A stretch of 64,000 nucleotides of DNA from Shewanella frigidimarina (GTDB lineage: Bacteria; Pseudomonadota; Gammaproteobacteria; Enterobacterales; Shewanellaceae), in assembly GCF_003797125.1 (NCBI RefSeq), contig NZ_RKKE01000001.1, positions 682,001-746,000 on the forward strand, in the 5' to 3' direction. Below the pieces are notes generated by a model. The model was not told the DNA's origin, did no database searches, and saw nothing but the letters and a program-made list of their open reading frames with translations. Of this stretch, positions 1-12,179 are shown piece by piece. Position numbers and translations under genes: made by a program. Numbering within the stretch: the first letter of the stretch is position 1; each line of letters begins with the position of its first letter.

Positions 1-2820
1 CAACGTCAGACACTATTACCAGACTTAATAGTTCAGGCACAAAATGCCTTAACTCAGCATAATAAAACCCTCCAAGTCCCAATTGAGACTCCGTTAGGCC
101 AACGTAACAAACTTCAAGCTGAACTGCTGGCGCAGCATATTGCGACCTTGCAGTCGGAACGTTTAGCTAACCCTAAGCAATTAGAGATTACCCAATTACA
201 ACAACAGCTCAATCGCTTATCGTTAAGCCAACAAGAAACCTTTATCGAGCTTATCAACAAACATAATATCGAGTATCGTCAGCAGCAAACCGCAGACACC
301 ATAGCCAACAACTTAATTGATGCTCAAGAACTGGCCGATCCATTATCTCAAGATTTAAGTAAGTTAAATCAGCACTATGCAGAGCAATTACAAAAACTTA
401 CTAGCAATATAAAATCTGCGATAGAGAAACAACAACGCATTGAAAAACGCTATCAATCTCAAAATGCACAGCTATCAAACGTGCTTGAGCAAATTACCTG
501 GGTTAAAACTAATTCTGCATTCGGCGATCGTTTCTTACAAATGCTGCAATCATTGCCTAAACCGCCCAATCTCGACAAATTGCAAACAGAGTTAGCTGAC
601 ACACGGCTAGAGCGCTACCAATTAGAACAACAACAAGCGCTAAATAGTCAGCAACTCGATGACAGCGAAATGTTTAATGAAACCCAAGTCAAATTATTGC
701 AATCACAGCAAGTATTGATAGAGCAGCTACTGCAAAGCTACGATCGATACCTGGCTGAATTTGCAAAATTGCGTATTGGTTATGAACAGTTAAATCAACT
801 GCACAACACATTAAAAAATACTCTTAATGAGCATTTGTTTTGGGTACCTAACGCCCCTAGCATTGGCGCATTATGGCTAATTGATTTAAGTCACAGTAGC
901 GTTTGGTTGCTGCAGCCAAGTCAGTGGCAGTCATTACAGCAAGCGTGGTCCGAACAGAGTAATTATTGGGCTTGGTGGGGTATTTTATTATTGTGCTGTT
1001 TAATGGCACAAGACATGCTGACACCTAAGTTCAATAAAGCGATTGGACGCTATGCAATTTTTGTCGGTAATGTGACTCAAGATAAATTCAAATACACCAT
1101 AAAAACCCTAATCATCAGCTTAGTGTATGCCCTAATAAAACCCTTACCAGTGATCATGGCTGGGTTTATATTCTCGCGATCAGAGCAAAATATGGTGTAT
1201 GCCGTTGGAGTGGGCATCTTAGCCATTGGTGTCTGTTATCTCATTTACCAATTCTTTTACTTATTAACCGTTGATAAAGGCATTTTGATCAGCCATTTCA
1301 GACGGCCCAAGAAAATTGTAAAACAAGCACAACAAACCATGGCTTCATTTGTCATGGTATCTGCACCATTAATCGGTTTAATGGGCTTTACCGAAGCATT
1401 AGATACTTCGTTAGTACGCAACAGTCTTGGCCGCGGTGCATTTATCGTTTTCTGTATTGTATTATGCCTGCTGTATAAAGATATCATGTTACTTATTGGT
1501 CAATATCGTAAAAATAAGCCTAACGCCACTAACATGGAGTTGATTCAAAAAGCGGTATGGGCACTTCTAGTTGTCACGCCAATTTTTAGCGCTATCTTGG
1601 CGGGAATAGGTTACTACTTCACGGCTTTCCAGCTGCTATTACAGCTACAAATATCGGTACTGTTAGGCTTAGGTTTCTTACTAACCTATCAGCTCATTAA
1701 GCGTTGGATGTTAATCGAGCGTCGCCTAATTGCTTTTGACCGAGCCAAAGCAAAACGTGCAGAGCGACTTGCACAGCGTGAAAGAGGCGAAATGAATAAT
1801 GAGCCGATAGAAACCTACGAAGAACCCGTCGTTGATTTAGAAACCATCTCTAGCCAATCGTTAGGTTTAGTCAGGTCGATCTTAATTTTAGCTTTTTTTG
1901 CCAGCTTATTAGGCATTTTGGCGCAAACGCATACTGCGGTATTCTCATTTTTAGATGGCATTACCTTATGGACCACCAATAGCAATGTAAATGGTATTGA
2001 GCAGCAAGTGCCCATTACATTAAAATCGATTTTATTTGGCATCATGTTGGTCGGGTTCTCGGTCGTTATTGCGAAGAATCTACCTGGTTTACTTGAATTA
2101 ATGCTTCTACAAAGGCTCGATTTATCGCCAGGCACAGGTTTTGCTATTACCACTGTGAGTAGCTACCTTGTGGTATTTTTTGGCATGCTGTTCGGGTTTT
2201 CAACTTTGGGCATGGAATGGTCAAAATTACAGTGGTTAGTTGCCGCATTATCAGTGGGCTTAGGTTTTGGTCTCCAGGAGATTTTTGCCAACTTTATTTC
2301 CGGTATTATCATTCTATTTGAAAAACCGATCCGTATTGGTGACACGGTGACGATCCGCGATCTCACCGGTACCGTCAGTAAAATTCAGATTAGAGCAACC
2401 ACGATTGTCGATTGGGATCGTAAAGAAATTATCGTGCCTAACAAAGCCTTTATCACCGAACAATTGGTTAACTGGTCTTTATCAGATCCAATTACCCGCG
2501 TTATTGTTACGGTATCGGTGTCTCGTGATTCTGATCCAGCTAAAGTCGAAATGTTATTGCATCAAGCAGTACGTGAATGTGACTTATCATTAACCAGCCC
2601 AGAACCCGAAGTATGGTTTGCGGGTTTTGGTCAACACACACAAGATTATGAAGTGCGCTCGTATGCAAAAGACATGTCTGATCGTTGGCCGCTACGCCAT
2701 AATTTACATAAGCGTATTAGTAAAAAATTAAAAGACAACAATGTTGAACTTGCCTACCCTCAGATGGAAGTTCATATAAATCATGCGCCTAAAGAATCCA
2801 CCGGATTATACAAGGGCTAA
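1..2820 (+). CDS. Mechanosensitive channel of the MscK/MscM (KefA) type, 5' truncated
   Basis: The frame is open from the first base, so the true start lies outside the window; 939 codons are visible. The visible part begins with a long Gln/Leu-rich helical region (about the first 280 residues), as in the periplasmic coiled-coil part of MscK/MscM. Multiple membrane segments follow, then a C-terminal MscS core with the glycine-rich pore helix and the EKPIRIGDTV beta-domain signature. Members of this family of about 1100 residues open under membrane tension and release solutes during hypo-osmotic shock. I cannot decide between MscK and MscM orthology without the N-terminus. The next gene follows after 24 bp, so they may be co-transcribed. 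Confidence 0.9.
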   Translation, partial: QRQTLLPDLIVQAQNALTQHNKTLQVPIETPLGQRNKLQAELLAQHIATLQSERLANPKQLEITQLQQQLNRLSLSQQETFIELINKHNIEYRQQQTADTIANNLIDAQELADPLSQDLSKLNQHYAEQLQKLTSNIKSAIEKQQRIEKRYQSQNAQLSNVLEQITWVKTNSAFGDRFLQMLQSLPKPPNLDKLQTELADTRLERYQLEQQQALNSQQLDDSEMFNETQVKLLQSQQVLIEQLLQSYDRYLAEFAKLRIGYEQLNQLHNTLKNTLNEHLFWVPNAPSIGALWLIDLSHSSVWLLQPSQWQSLQQAWSEQSNYWAWWGILLLCCLMAQDMLTPKFNKAIGRYAIFVGNVTQDKFKYTIKTLIISLVYALIKPLPVIMAGFIFSRSEQNMVYAVGVGILAIGVCYLIYQFFYLLTVDKGILISHFRRPKKIVKQAQQTMASFVMVSAPLIGLMGFTEALDTSLVRNSLGRGAFIVFCIVLCLLYKDIMLLIGQYRKNKPNATNMELIQKAVWALLVVTPIFSAILAGIGYYFTAFQLLLQLQISVLLGLGFLLTYQLIKRWMLIERRLIAFDRAKAKRAERLAQRERGEMNNEPIETYEEPVVDLETISSQSLGLVRSILILAFFASLLGILAQTHTAVFSFLDGITLWTTNSNVNGIEQQVPITLKSILFGIMLVGFSVVIAKNLPGLLELMLLQRLDLSPGTGFAITTVSSYLVVFFGMLFGFSTLGMEWSKLQWLVAALSVGLGFGLQEIFANFISGIIILFEKPIRIGDTVTIRDLTGTVSKIQIRATTIVDWDRKEIIVPNKAFITEQLVNWSLSDPITRVIVTVSVSRDSDPAKVEMLLHQAVRECDLSLTSPEPEVWFAGFGQHTQDYEVRSYAKDMSDRWPLRHNLHKRISKKLKDNNVELAYPQMEVHINHAPKESTGLYKG

Positions 2821-2844
2821 GCTAAGTATTGATTAAGGACACCT

Positions 2845-3579
2845 ATGCTCGTTTTTGCTCACCGCGGCGCCAGCGGTTATGCTCCCGAAAACACCTTAGC
2901 CGCAATGGACAAAGCGCTCGACTTAGGCGTTAATGCCATTGAACTGGATGTGCATTGCGTTGAAGGTGAATTAGTGGTGTTTCATGATCGCCGCTTAGAA
3001 GGTAAATCAACAGGAACAGGGCTAATTCATTTAGCCACCAAGGCTGCATTGGCTCAATTTACGGTTGGCGGACAAGCAATCCCCACATTGTGGCAAGTAC
3101 TCGAACGAGTCAGTATTAGCAGCAAAGGCTCATGTACTATCAACATCGAATTAAAAGGCATTGGCTGTGTACAACCCTTGATTGCGTTATATCCTCAAGC
3201 CTTAGAGCAACTTAATTTCACCCCAGAACAACTGTTAATATCATCCTTTAACCATCCTTATTTGGCGCAGATAAAACAGTCTTTTCCGCACGCGGTCATC
3301 GCACCATTACTAGCTGGAATCCCGCTCGATTTAGCTACAATAATGACCACACTTAATGCCTATTCAATCAATCTTGATGTTGGTTTTATTAATCAAGCCA
3401 TTGTTGATGATGCTCACCAACGAGGTGGCAAAGTGTTTGTTTATACGGTTGATAATCCACAAGATATTCAAGCGTTAAAAGCGATGGGCGTGGACGGTAT
3501 ATTCAGTAATTACCCAGACAAAGCCATCGCAGCAGCAATGATGCCGATAACAACCGATTATAGTGGTTGGTTTGAATAA
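2845..3579 (+). CDS. Cytoplasmic glycerophosphodiester phosphodiesterase (UgpQ-like)
   Basis: This 244-residue protein hydrolyses glycerophosphodiesters to glycerol-3-phosphate plus an alcohol. The GDPD signature is complete: HRGASGYAPENT at residues 6-17, the metal-binding ELDVH near 37-41 and the catalytic HD near 50-51, with the barrel continuing to the C-terminal GVDGIFSNYPD segment. There is no signal peptide, which fits the cytoplasmic UgpQ class rather than periplasmic GlpQ. The ATG has an AGGA-like ribosome site (aaggacacct) just upstream. It sits between the channel gene and a dehydrogenase on the same strand with short gaps, so an operon is plausible. No regulatory site was seen. 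Confidence 0.88.
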   Translation: MLVFAHRGASGYAPENTLAAMDKALDLGVNAIELDVHCVEGELVVFHDRRLEGKSTGTGLIHLATKAALAQFTVGGQAIPTLWQVLERVSISSKGSCTINIELKGIGCVQPLIALYPQALEQLNFTPEQLLISSFNHPYLAQIKQSFPHAVIAPLLAGIPLDLATIMTTLNAYSINLDVGFINQAIVDDAHQRGGKVFVYTVDNPQDIQALKAMGVDGIFSNYPDKAIAAAMMPITTDYSGWFE

Positions 3580-3612
3580 TCTAGTTATCCAACGTTCGAC
3601 AATGAGGTTAAT

Positions 3613-4566
3613 GTGGCACATAAACTGTTATTACTGACCAGAGAAAATGACCGATATAGGCAACTATTAACAACGCTTTGCCTGCCGAACCTCGAAATTG
3701 TTGACGATCTGATGGTTGATGGTTCAGGCCATTATACTGGCGGCAATATTAGCGATGCCGATATTTGGTTAGCAGAACCTCATCTAGCCGCTTCATTATT
3801 GCCGCATGTACCGTCGCCCAAATGGTTACAATCTACCTTTGCCGGTGTCGATGCATTAATGCATCTGTCGTTACCACATGATTATTTACTGACTAATATT
3901 CGCGGTGTGTTTGGTCCCCTTATGAGTGAATATGTTTTTGGTTACCTGCTAAGCCATTATCGCCATCATAATGTTTACACTCAACAGCAACAACAGCAGC
4001 GTTGGTTAGCGGGTAGTTATGGTACTTTGCAAGGAGCACAACTATTAATATTAGGCACCGGATCTATCGCCCAGCACCTTGCAAAAACAGCTCATCATTT
4101 TGGTATGACCGTCAGCGGGCTTAATCGAAAAGGTGGTCATGTTAGTGAATTTGATAGCATCGACACGATGGATAAATTAGCCGACTATTTACCGCTAGCA
4201 GATGTGATAGTTAGCGTATTACCCAGTACACCTCAAACCAAACACATTTTAAATGTGGCTAATCTTACGTTATTAAAAGCAGATGCCATGTTATTTAATA
4301 TTGGCCGAGGTAGCACTATTGAATTAGAAGCTCTGCAAGCTGAATTAACCTTACAGCCACAACGCCAAGCCATATTAGATGTATTTGAACAAGAGCCCTT
4401 TCCTGCTGATCATCCACTATGGCATTATGATAACGTCACTATTACACCGCATATCGCTGCACCAAGCTTCCCTGAGCAAGTAATACAGGTATTCAGCCAC
4501 AACTATCAGCTATGGCAACAATCCAAACCATTACAGTATGTGGTCGACGTTAACCAAGGTTACTAA
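3613..4566 (+). CDS. D-2-hydroxyacid dehydrogenase (GhrA-like)
   Basis: This is a 317-residue NAD(P)-dependent 2-hydroxyacid dehydrogenase, the family that reduces glyoxylate, hydroxypyruvate or related 2-keto acids. The Rossmann nucleotide loop is LGTGSIAQHLAK near residues 146-157. The conserved NIGRGS segment and the catalytic region EQEPFPADHPLW...TPHIAAPS, carrying the Glu and His, are present near the C-terminus. The start is GTG behind AGGTTAAT; an ATG two bases upstream is out of frame. The closest broad match in memory is the GhrA branch, but substrate cannot be fixed from sequence. It is the last gene of the short plus-strand run. Confidence 0.85.
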   Translation: MAHKLLLLTRENDRYRQLLTTLCLPNLEIVDDLMVDGSGHYTGGNISDADIWLAEPHLAASLLPHVPSPKWLQSTFAGVDALMHLSLPHDYLLTNIRGVFGPLMSEYVFGYLLSHYRHHNVYTQQQQQQRWLAGSYGTLQGAQLLILGTGSIAQHLAKTAHHFGMTVSGLNRKGGHVSEFDSIDTMDKLADYLPLADVIVSVLPSTPQTKHILNVANLTLLKADAMLFNIGRGSTIELEALQAELTLQPQRQAILDVFEQEPFPADHPLWHYDNVTITPHIAAPSFPEQVIQVFSHNYQLWQQSKPLQYVVDVNQGY

Positions 4567-4920
4567 AGCTGCAATCAACTTAATATTCACAGATATAATT
4601 CAAGAGGGTTTTGATCACTTTGGTTTACAGCATCAAAAATGCACTTAATCTGATCCGGCTAACACCTAATATTAACCGCTTTCACAAATTGTTGTACTCA
4701 CCAATCTAAATTTAGCAGTATCAATAAGTTAACTATAAATGTGTTTATGCCTGCACCAATATCGCGGACTTGATTTATCGGAAAAAGATGAGCTAGATCA
4801 AACTGTATTAAAAATGATCGCTACATAAGCAAAATAGTTATTGCCAATGATAACTGTTTTCATTTAGAATTAGATTACTTTCTAGCTCAGACCATTTTTT
4901 TGAATGAAGAGGCTTTCCCT
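4567..4920. other. Intergenic region ahead of bfd
   Basis: This AT-rich stretch of about 350 bp has no convincing coding frame. It holds the bfd promoter region and one Fur-box-like palindrome (listed separately). No terminator with a clear U-tract was seen directly behind the dehydrogenase gene. Confidence 0.5.
4846..4864 (+). promoter_or_regulatory. Fur-box-like operator upstream of bfd
   Basis: The 19 bases form an imperfect palindrome, with left arm AATGATAA, spacer CTG and right arm TTTTCATT (7 of 8 positions complementary). It resembles the Fur consensus built from GATAAT repeats and lies 57 bp before the bfd start. bfd is repressed by iron through Fur in enterobacteria. The binding call is inference from pattern and position. 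Confidence 0.45.
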
Positions 4921-5112
4921 ATGTTCGTTTGTCTTTGTCATGCTATTACCGACACTCAAATCAAAGCAGCTGTTAGCTTAGGTGACAGTTCGTTGGCTGA
5001 TGTAAAAAAACGTCTTGGCGTTGCAGACCAATGCGGCAAATGTGCCCGCATGGCTAGTCAAATCATTCAAACACAGCTTGAGTACGAACCTAATTTCTAT
5101 GAAGTTGCCTAG
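4921..5112 (+). CDS. bfd: Bacterioferritin-associated ferredoxin
   Basis: This 63-residue [2Fe-2S] ferredoxin donates electrons to bacterioferritin so that stored iron can be reduced and released. The BFD/Fer2 fold is recognisable from CLCHAITD at the N-terminus (two Cys) and the CGKCARM pair near residues 40-46, giving the four cluster ligands. I choose the ATG before FVCLC, which has a GAAGAGG ribosome site at good spacing, rather than an in-frame TTG seven codons earlier. No bacterioferritin gene lies in the window. The Fur-like site upstream suggests iron-repressed expression. Confidence 0.93.
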   Translation: MFVCLCHAITDTQIKAAVSLGDSSLADVKKRLGVADQCGKCARMASQIIQTQLEYEPNFYEVA

Positions 5113-5150
5113 TCGCATTAATATATAAGTCGACTCTGCTTCCATAAAAA

Positions 5151-5187
5151 AATGCTGCTCATATGACATATGAGCAGCATTTTTTTA
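5151..5187. terminator. Bidirectional terminator between bfd and parC
   Basis: A 13-bp perfect stem (AATGCTGCTCATA pairing with TATGAGCAGCATT) with a 5-base loop is flanked by A and T runs on both sides. It lies between convergent genes, so it can end both transcripts. Confidence 0.9.
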
Positions 5188-5205
5188 TTCTACAATCCAA
5201 CAATC

Positions 5206-7509
5206 TTACTCGTGTATATCCAGATTATCGTCTTGCAAGCCGTCTTCTGCCAATGGTCCCATTTCGACATCAACACTGTCTACGCGTTGTAATCCTCTTG
5301 GTAACTTAGCACCACGACGACCACGCTCACCACGATAGTGCTCTAAATCGCTTGGTTTCAAGGTTAGCTTGCGCTTACCAGCCCACAAAGTTACTGCGGT
5401 ATTATGCGGCACAACATTTAAGTGCAAAAGTAACTCTTCACGATTCTTAGCGCGATCGGTTGGAATACCGATAATCTTGTTGCCTTTACCTTTTGATAAC
5501 TGTGGCAAGGCATCTAAACTAAACATCAACATTCGGCCTTCAGAGGTAATCGCTAACAACGACTGATCTGCCGTTTTATTGATTAACTTTGGCTGCATAG
5601 CAAGCGCATTGGTTGGCAGACTGAGTAGTGCCTTACCGGCTTTATTACGGCTAACCAAATCTGGATAAGCACAAATAAAGCCATAACCAGCATCGGTAGC
5701 CAACAAGAAGAACTGTTCATCTTCGCCCATGAGCACATGTTGCATCGTCGCGCCAGGTGCCATATTAAAGCGTGTGGTGATAGGCTCACCTTGGCTTCGC
5801 GCTGAAGGCAACGTATGGCTGTCGGTGGCAAATGCACGTCCAGTCGAATCAATAAACACCGCGGCTTGGTTACTCTTGCCCATCACGCTACAAAGATAAC
5901 TGTCACCAGACTTATACGATAAGCCTTCTACATCGACATCATGGCCTTTAGCACAACGTACCCAGCCTTTATCAGACAATACAACAGTGACAGACTCTGT
6001 TGGCGTTAACTCTTGCTCAGTCAGCGCTTTGGCATCTACACGTTCAATAATAGGTGAACGACGATTATCACCATAAGTCTCACCATCTTGGATCAATTCT
6101 TTTTTCACTAAGGTTTTCAAGCGACGTTCAGAGCTTAACAATAACTCTAATTTGTCACGTTCTGCCGCAAGCTCATCTTGCTCACCTTTAATTTTAAATT
6201 CTTCAAGCTTGGCTAAATGACGTAATTTTAACTCTAAAATTGATTCAGCTTGTTTATCCGACAAGTTAAAGCGAGCCATCAACTCAGCTTTAGGTTCGTC
6301 GTTATAACGAATAATTTCGATCACTTCATCAATGTTTAAAAACGCAACCATTAATGCTTCTAAAATATGTAACCGTGCTAATACTTTATCAAGTCGATAT
6401 TGCAAGCGGCGAGTGACTGTTGTAAGGCGAAATTCTAACCACTCAGTTAACAGTTGTTTTAGCCCTTTTACTTTCGGACGGCCGTCGAGCCCCAACACAT
6501 TGAGGTTAACTCGGAAGCTTTTTTCAAGATCTGTCGTCGCAAATAAATGGGTCATTAGCTGATCACAATCAATGCGATTTGAACGAGGCACAATCACTAA
6601 TCGAACTGGGTTTTCATGATCAGATTCATCACGTAAATCAGACACCATCGGCAGTTTTTTGGCCTGCATTTGATTGGCAATTTGTTCTAAAATCTTACCG
6701 CTACTGGCTTGATGCGGTAATGAAGTAATAACAATCTCGCCCTGCTCTTCACTATAAACTGCACGCGCCCTGATTGAGCCTTTACCAGTATCATAAATTC
6801 GCTCAATATCAGCTCTAGGGGTAATTATTTCGGCTTCTGTTGGGTAATCAGGGCCTGGAACAAACTCCATTAAGCGTGCTAAATCCGCTTTAGGATTATC
6901 GATTAGCTCTATACAGGCGCCCACTAATTCACGCACATTATGCGGCGGAATATCCGTTGCCATGCCAACTGCGATACCGGTAATACCATTCAATAATATA
7001 TGCGGTAATCGTGCTGGTAAGGTTACAGGCTCTTTCATGGTGCCATCAAAGTTAGGGCTCCAATCTACGGTACCCTGTCCTAATTCCGACAGTAACACTT
7101 CAGAAAACTTTGATAATCTAGCTTCGGTATAACGCATTGCAGCAAATGACTTAGGATCATCTGGCGCGCCCCAGTTACCTTGGCCGTCAACCAGCGGATA
7201 TCGATAGGAAAATGGCTGCGCCATTAACACCATCGCTTCGTAACACGCACTATCACCATGCGGGTGATATTTACCTAACACGTCACCGACAGTACGGGCT
7301 GATTTTTTGTGCTTAGATTGCGCAGATAAACCTAACTCGCTCATTGCATAGATAATGCGTCGTTGGACGGGTTTTAGACCATCACCAATGTGCGGTAGGG
7401 CGCGATCCATAATCACGTACATGGAATAATTTAAATAAGCCCCTTCGGTAAAGCGCCTCAGCGGCATTTGCTCTACACCATCAAGGCTTAATTCAATCGC
7501 ATCACTCAT
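5206..7509 (-). CDS. parC: DNA topoisomerase IV subunit A
   Basis: ParC is the DNA cleavage subunit of topoisomerase IV, which decatenates daughter chromosomes together with ParE. The 767-residue protein has the quinolone-pocket sequence [12 protein letters not shown], with Ser and Glu at the positions where wild-type E. coli has Ser80 and Glu84, and the catalytic Tyr in AAMRYTEAR. The C-terminal beta-pinwheel repeats follow. I start at ATG 7509 (MSDAIELS), which has an AGGAAAC ribosome site and overlaps the end of the upstream gene by 8 bases, so translation is probably coupled. An in-frame start ten codons earlier is possible but has no better site. Confidence 0.97.
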   Translation of the reverse strand: MSDAIELSLDGVEQMPLRRFTEGAYLNYSMYVIMDRALPHIGDGLKPVQRRIIYAMSELGLSAQSKHKKSARTVGDVLGKYHPHGDSACYEAMVLMAQPFSYRYPLVDGQGNWGAPDDPKSFAAMRYTEARLSKFSEVLLSELGQGTVDWSPNFDGTMKEPVTLPARLPHILLNGITGIAVGMATDIPPHNVRELVGACIELIDNPKADLARLMEFVPGPDYPTEAEIITPRADIERIYDTGKGSIRARAVYSEEQGEIVITSLPHQASSGKILEQIANQMQAKKLPMVSDLRDESDHENPVRLVIVPRSNRIDCDQLMTHLFATTDLEKSFRVNLNVLGLDGRPKVKGLKQLLTEWLEFRLTTVTRRLQYRLDKVLARLHILEALMVAFLNIDEVIEIIRYNDEPKAELMARFNLSDKQAESILELKLRHLAKLEEFKIKGEQDELAAERDKLELLLSSERRLKTLVKKELIQDGETYGDNRRSPIIERVDAKALTEQELTPTESVTVVLSDKGWVRCAKGHDVDVEGLSYKSGDSYLCSVMGKSNQAAVFIDSTGRAFATDSHTLPSARSQGEPITTRFNMAPGATMQHVLMGEDEQFFLLATDAGYGFICAYPDLVSRNKAGKALLSLPTNALAMQPKLINKTADQSLLAITSEGRMLMFSLDALPQLSKGKGNKIIGIPTDRAKNREELLLHLNVVPHNTAVTLWAGKRKLTLKPSDLEHYRGERGRRGAKLPRGLQRVDSVDVEMGPLAEDGLQDDNLDIHE

Positions 7510-8656
7510 TATTCGTTTCCTGTGATTGTTCGGGTGCATTATAAAACAAGCGGTAAATATTACCTTTTAGATCATCTGAAATGTACATTGCACCATCAGG
7601 CGCATTAATCACATCAAATGGACGTGCAACCGGAAATTCTCCATCCAGAAAACTCACCACGGTTTCACGATTAATAATTTTGTTATCTTCCATTTCAAGC
7701 ATCACAATTTGATAGCCGACTTTACTTGAACGGTTCCACGAACCGTTTTCAGCCACAAAAATATTTTTGCGATAACGCTCAGGAAATTGCTCACCTCGGT
7801 AAAAGCTTAAACCCGTAGCTGCAACATGTGCTGGCAATTCAAATTCGGGCAAGGTGATGTTTAAATTTTCCGGTTTATCATAGGCGGGTTCAATAACATC
7901 TTTACCGTGCAAATAAGGAAAACCAAAATGGCTGCCTTTAACGTCTAAACGGTTTATCTCATCAGCGGGAATATTATCCCCCATCCAATCTCGGCCTAAA
8001 TCGGCAAACCACAACTTATTGGTATCAGGTGACCAATCAAAGCCGATAACACTTCGAAGGCCAGAAGCAACTTGCTCACTGGCACCGGTATCAACATTAA
8101 TCGCTAATATACTGCCAAATGGCGAAGCTGCCTCGCACACATTACAAGGTGAACCGATGGCAATGTATAAACGCCCATCCGGTCCAAAATGCATTGAACG
8201 AGAATACTTTTTATCTAAGCTTGGTAAATTTGAATACACTTCACGCGCTCGACTAGGACGACGCAAGCGAGACTCGATCTCTTCAAAACGGATAATGCGA
8301 TCTTCTTCGGTGACGTATAGTGAACCATTATGAAAGGCTAGTGCTTCAGGATAATCAAGGCCTCTGGCAATAAGATAACGTTTATCAACTTGGCCGTTTT
8401 GATCACTATCAACTAGCGCATAAACAGTGCCGCTTTTTTGAGAACCCACAAAAAGAGTGCCCTCATCGCCAACGGTTAATTGCTTAATATCGCCTAAATC
8501 GGAAGCATATAAACTTAATCCAAAACCTTTTGTAACGGTGATCATCACCGATTGCGCGGCAAAGGCTAAAGCTGGTGTCAGGGTTAAAAACATAACCCCC
8601 ATGAAGGCTAATTTACCGCCCAAATTTACGTAAGATCGTAATCTAATATATTGCAT
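7502..8656 (-). CDS. Secreted sorbosone/glucose-dehydrogenase-like beta-propeller protein
   Basis: This is a predicted exported six-bladed beta-propeller of the PQQ-dependent glucose/sorbosone dehydrogenase superfamily. A hydrophobic signal segment ending ALAFA-AQ opens the protein. Typical family blocks include [35 protein letters not shown] and [11 protein letters not shown] near the C-terminus. I chose ATG 8656, which gives a normal signal peptide; ATG 8686 or GTG 8698 would add an N-terminal tail. No heme-binding CXXCH motif is present. It lies between parE and parC and its end overlaps parC by 8 bp, so it is part of that transcript. Substrate and PQQ use are unknown. Confidence 0.78.
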   Translation of the reverse strand: MQYIRLRSYVNLGGKLAFMGVMFLTLTPALAFAAQSVMITVTKGFGLSLYASDLGDIKQLTVGDEGTLFVGSQKSGTVYALVDSDQNGQVDKRYLIARGLDYPEALAFHNGSLYVTEEDRIIRFEEIESRLRRPSRAREVYSNLPSLDKKYSRSMHFGPDGRLYIAIGSPCNVCEAASPFGSILAINVDTGASEQVASGLRSVIGFDWSPDTNKLWFADLGRDWMGDNIPADEINRLDVKGSHFGFPYLHGKDVIEPAYDKPENLNITLPEFELPAHVAATGLSFYRGEQFPERYRKNIFVAENGSWNRSSKVGYQIVMLEMEDNKIINRETVVSFLDGEFPVARPFDVINAPDGAMYISDDLKGNIYRLFYNAPEQSQETNNE

Positions 8657-8710
8657 GCTAATTATCTTTTGCCTTATGTTATACATTATTATTGGCACTA
8701 AGAAACACGA

Positions 8711-10630
<1,920 letters not shown>

Positions 10631-10667
10631 TTAGCTCAAATTGATCGTTGTTTGTAACGGTAGAAGG

Positions 10668-11240
10668 TTACAACTGAATAAATTTACATATTTTGTCTAA
10701 TTGTTGTTCATAACCGACAAAACTGTGGTCGCCATTAGGCTCTAAATGTAATTCACAGCTATGGTACTTATGTAATGCTTGTCGATAATCTAACACTTCG
10801 TCACCAGTTTGCAACAGCACTAGGAAACGATCCGGGTGCCGGATCACATGAGTATTATACAACGCAACATCATCTTGATGCTGCGGTAGAACTTGATAAT
10901 GCTCGTTGGTATAGGGATTATATTGAGGCCCGATAAACTCTTCAAATAATTCGAACGGTTTTACCGCCGGATTAATCAAAACTGCTCTACCACCATACGT
11001 TTCGGTTAAATAACTGGCAAAATAGCCACCTAATGACGAGCCAATAAAACGCAATGTCTGCCCTTGCTGTTTCGCTTGCTCAGCGATGTTGCACAATAAA
11101 GCCATTGCTACTGAAGGTGATGAAGGTAGTTGTGGTTGGTAAAAATCGACTTGTGGATAATGTTGCTGAATATAATGTGCGGTTTGAACGGCTTTATCCG
11201 ACTGAGGAGAACTATTAAAACCATGTATATAAAGCAGCAT
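10668..11240 (-). CDS. yqiA: YqiA-type esterase
   Basis: This 190-residue alpha/beta-hydrolase belongs to the YqiA (UPF0227-like) esterase family. The HGFNSSP oxyanion segment is at residues 5-11. The nucleophile elbow is GSSLGGY near residues 67-73, the acid probably lies in QTGDEVLDY, and the histidine is in NGDHSF near the C-terminus. A GAGGGA ribosome site lies directly upstream of the ATG. It sits between cpdA and parE, the conserved enterobacterial order. The physiological substrate is not known; E. coli YqiA acts on short-chain acyl esters. Confidence 0.88.
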   Translation of the reverse strand: MLLYIHGFNSSPQSDKAVQTAHYIQQHYPQVDFYQPQLPSSPSVAMALLCNIAEQAKQQGQTLRFIGSSLGGYFASYLTETYGGRAVLINPAVKPFELFEEFIGPQYNPYTNEHYQVLPQHQDDVALYNTHVIRHPDRFLVLLQTGDEVLDYRQALHKYHSCELHLEPNGDHSFVGYEQQLDKICKFIQL

Positions 11241-11304
11241 ATTCCCTCGCGAGACGGTTAATCAACATTAAACGTCCCTTAGTAACATAAGATGACGCGC
11301 TAAA

Positions 11305-12144
11305 CTAGTATCCGCTGGCCTCATTATCTGGTGCAAATCGATTTCCAGGCACGCGATACACATTAGTACGAATGCTACCATCGCCTGCCAACTCCAGCAA
11401 ACGATAACCCGGTTGACGATGATCTAAGGCAAAATAGGATGATAATGGTTTAAACTGAATACACGTCGAGGGTGTCGCCATTAATGGAATAGGACCATGC
11501 GGTCCACGATGAATATTATCTACTTGTTGGTGTACATGCCCCCAAAGAACGCCTTTCACTTGCGGGTAGCGACTTGTTCGTTGCAAAAAGTCTTCACCAT
11601 TCATCATGCAATGCTGATCTAACCAAGCACACTGCATTAAAATAGGATTATGGTGCATCACTAATAACACATGTTTATCTGGTGTCGCCTTAATTGCAGC
11701 TTCAATCAAGGCAAACTGCTGCTCGCCCATATAGCCACCGGGCTTACCACGAACAGTTGAGTCGAGCATTAATATCAGCCAGTTACCAATAATTATCCGT
11801 TGTTGACCAAACACTTTTTCACCTTGCATACGCAGGCTCATTAAGCGGGGGTCATCGTGGTTTCCGGGTAAATAATGACAAGGCAGATCTAACATCTCAA
11901 TCTTCTGCACAAAGTGCTGATAAGACTCAGGTGAATAATCTTGGCTAATATCTCCCGTTGCCAATAAAATATTGGCGGGATATTGAGTTGCAATGAACGT
12001 ATTCAATACGGCTTGAAGACTTTGTGCCGTATTAACACCAAGCAATTGACCTTCGGGATCAGCAAAAAGATGCGGATCCGTCACTTGTACTAATCGCACA
12101 GGCTCATTTTCAGCAACAGAATAATGCACTGCGTCTTTAAGCAC
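11305..12144 (-). CDS. cpdA: 3',5'-cyclic-AMP phosphodiesterase
   Basis: CpdA degrades cAMP and so lowers CRP-dependent transcription. The calcineurin-like metallophosphatase motifs are in order: TDPHLF (metal Asp and His), GDISQD, GNHDD, MHHNP and GHVHQ. The length of 279 residues is normal for the family. The start is GTG with TTAGGAATA upstream at good spacing. The gene lies in the order nudF-yqiB-cpdA-yqiA-parE, the same as E. coli, which supports orthology. In Shewanella cAMP/CRP controls anaerobic respiration, so this enzyme may matter more than in enterics; that is inference. Confidence 0.93.
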   Translation of the reverse strand: MLKDAVHYSVAENEPVRLVQVTDPHLFADPEGQLLGVNTAQSLQAVLNTFIATQYPANILLATGDISQDYSPESYQHFVQKIEMLDLPCHYLPGNHDDPRLMSLRMQGEKVFGQQRIIIGNWLILMLDSTVRGKPGGYMGEQQFALIEAAIKATPDKHVLLVMHHNPILMQCAWLDQHCMMNGEDFLQRTSRYPQVKGVLWGHVHQQVDNIHRGPHGPIPLMATPSTCIQFKPLSSYFALDHRQPGYRLLELAGDGSIRTNVYRVPGNRFAPDNEASGY

Positions 12145-12179
12145 AAAATATTCCTAACATGGTAAAAAGAAGAAAAAAG

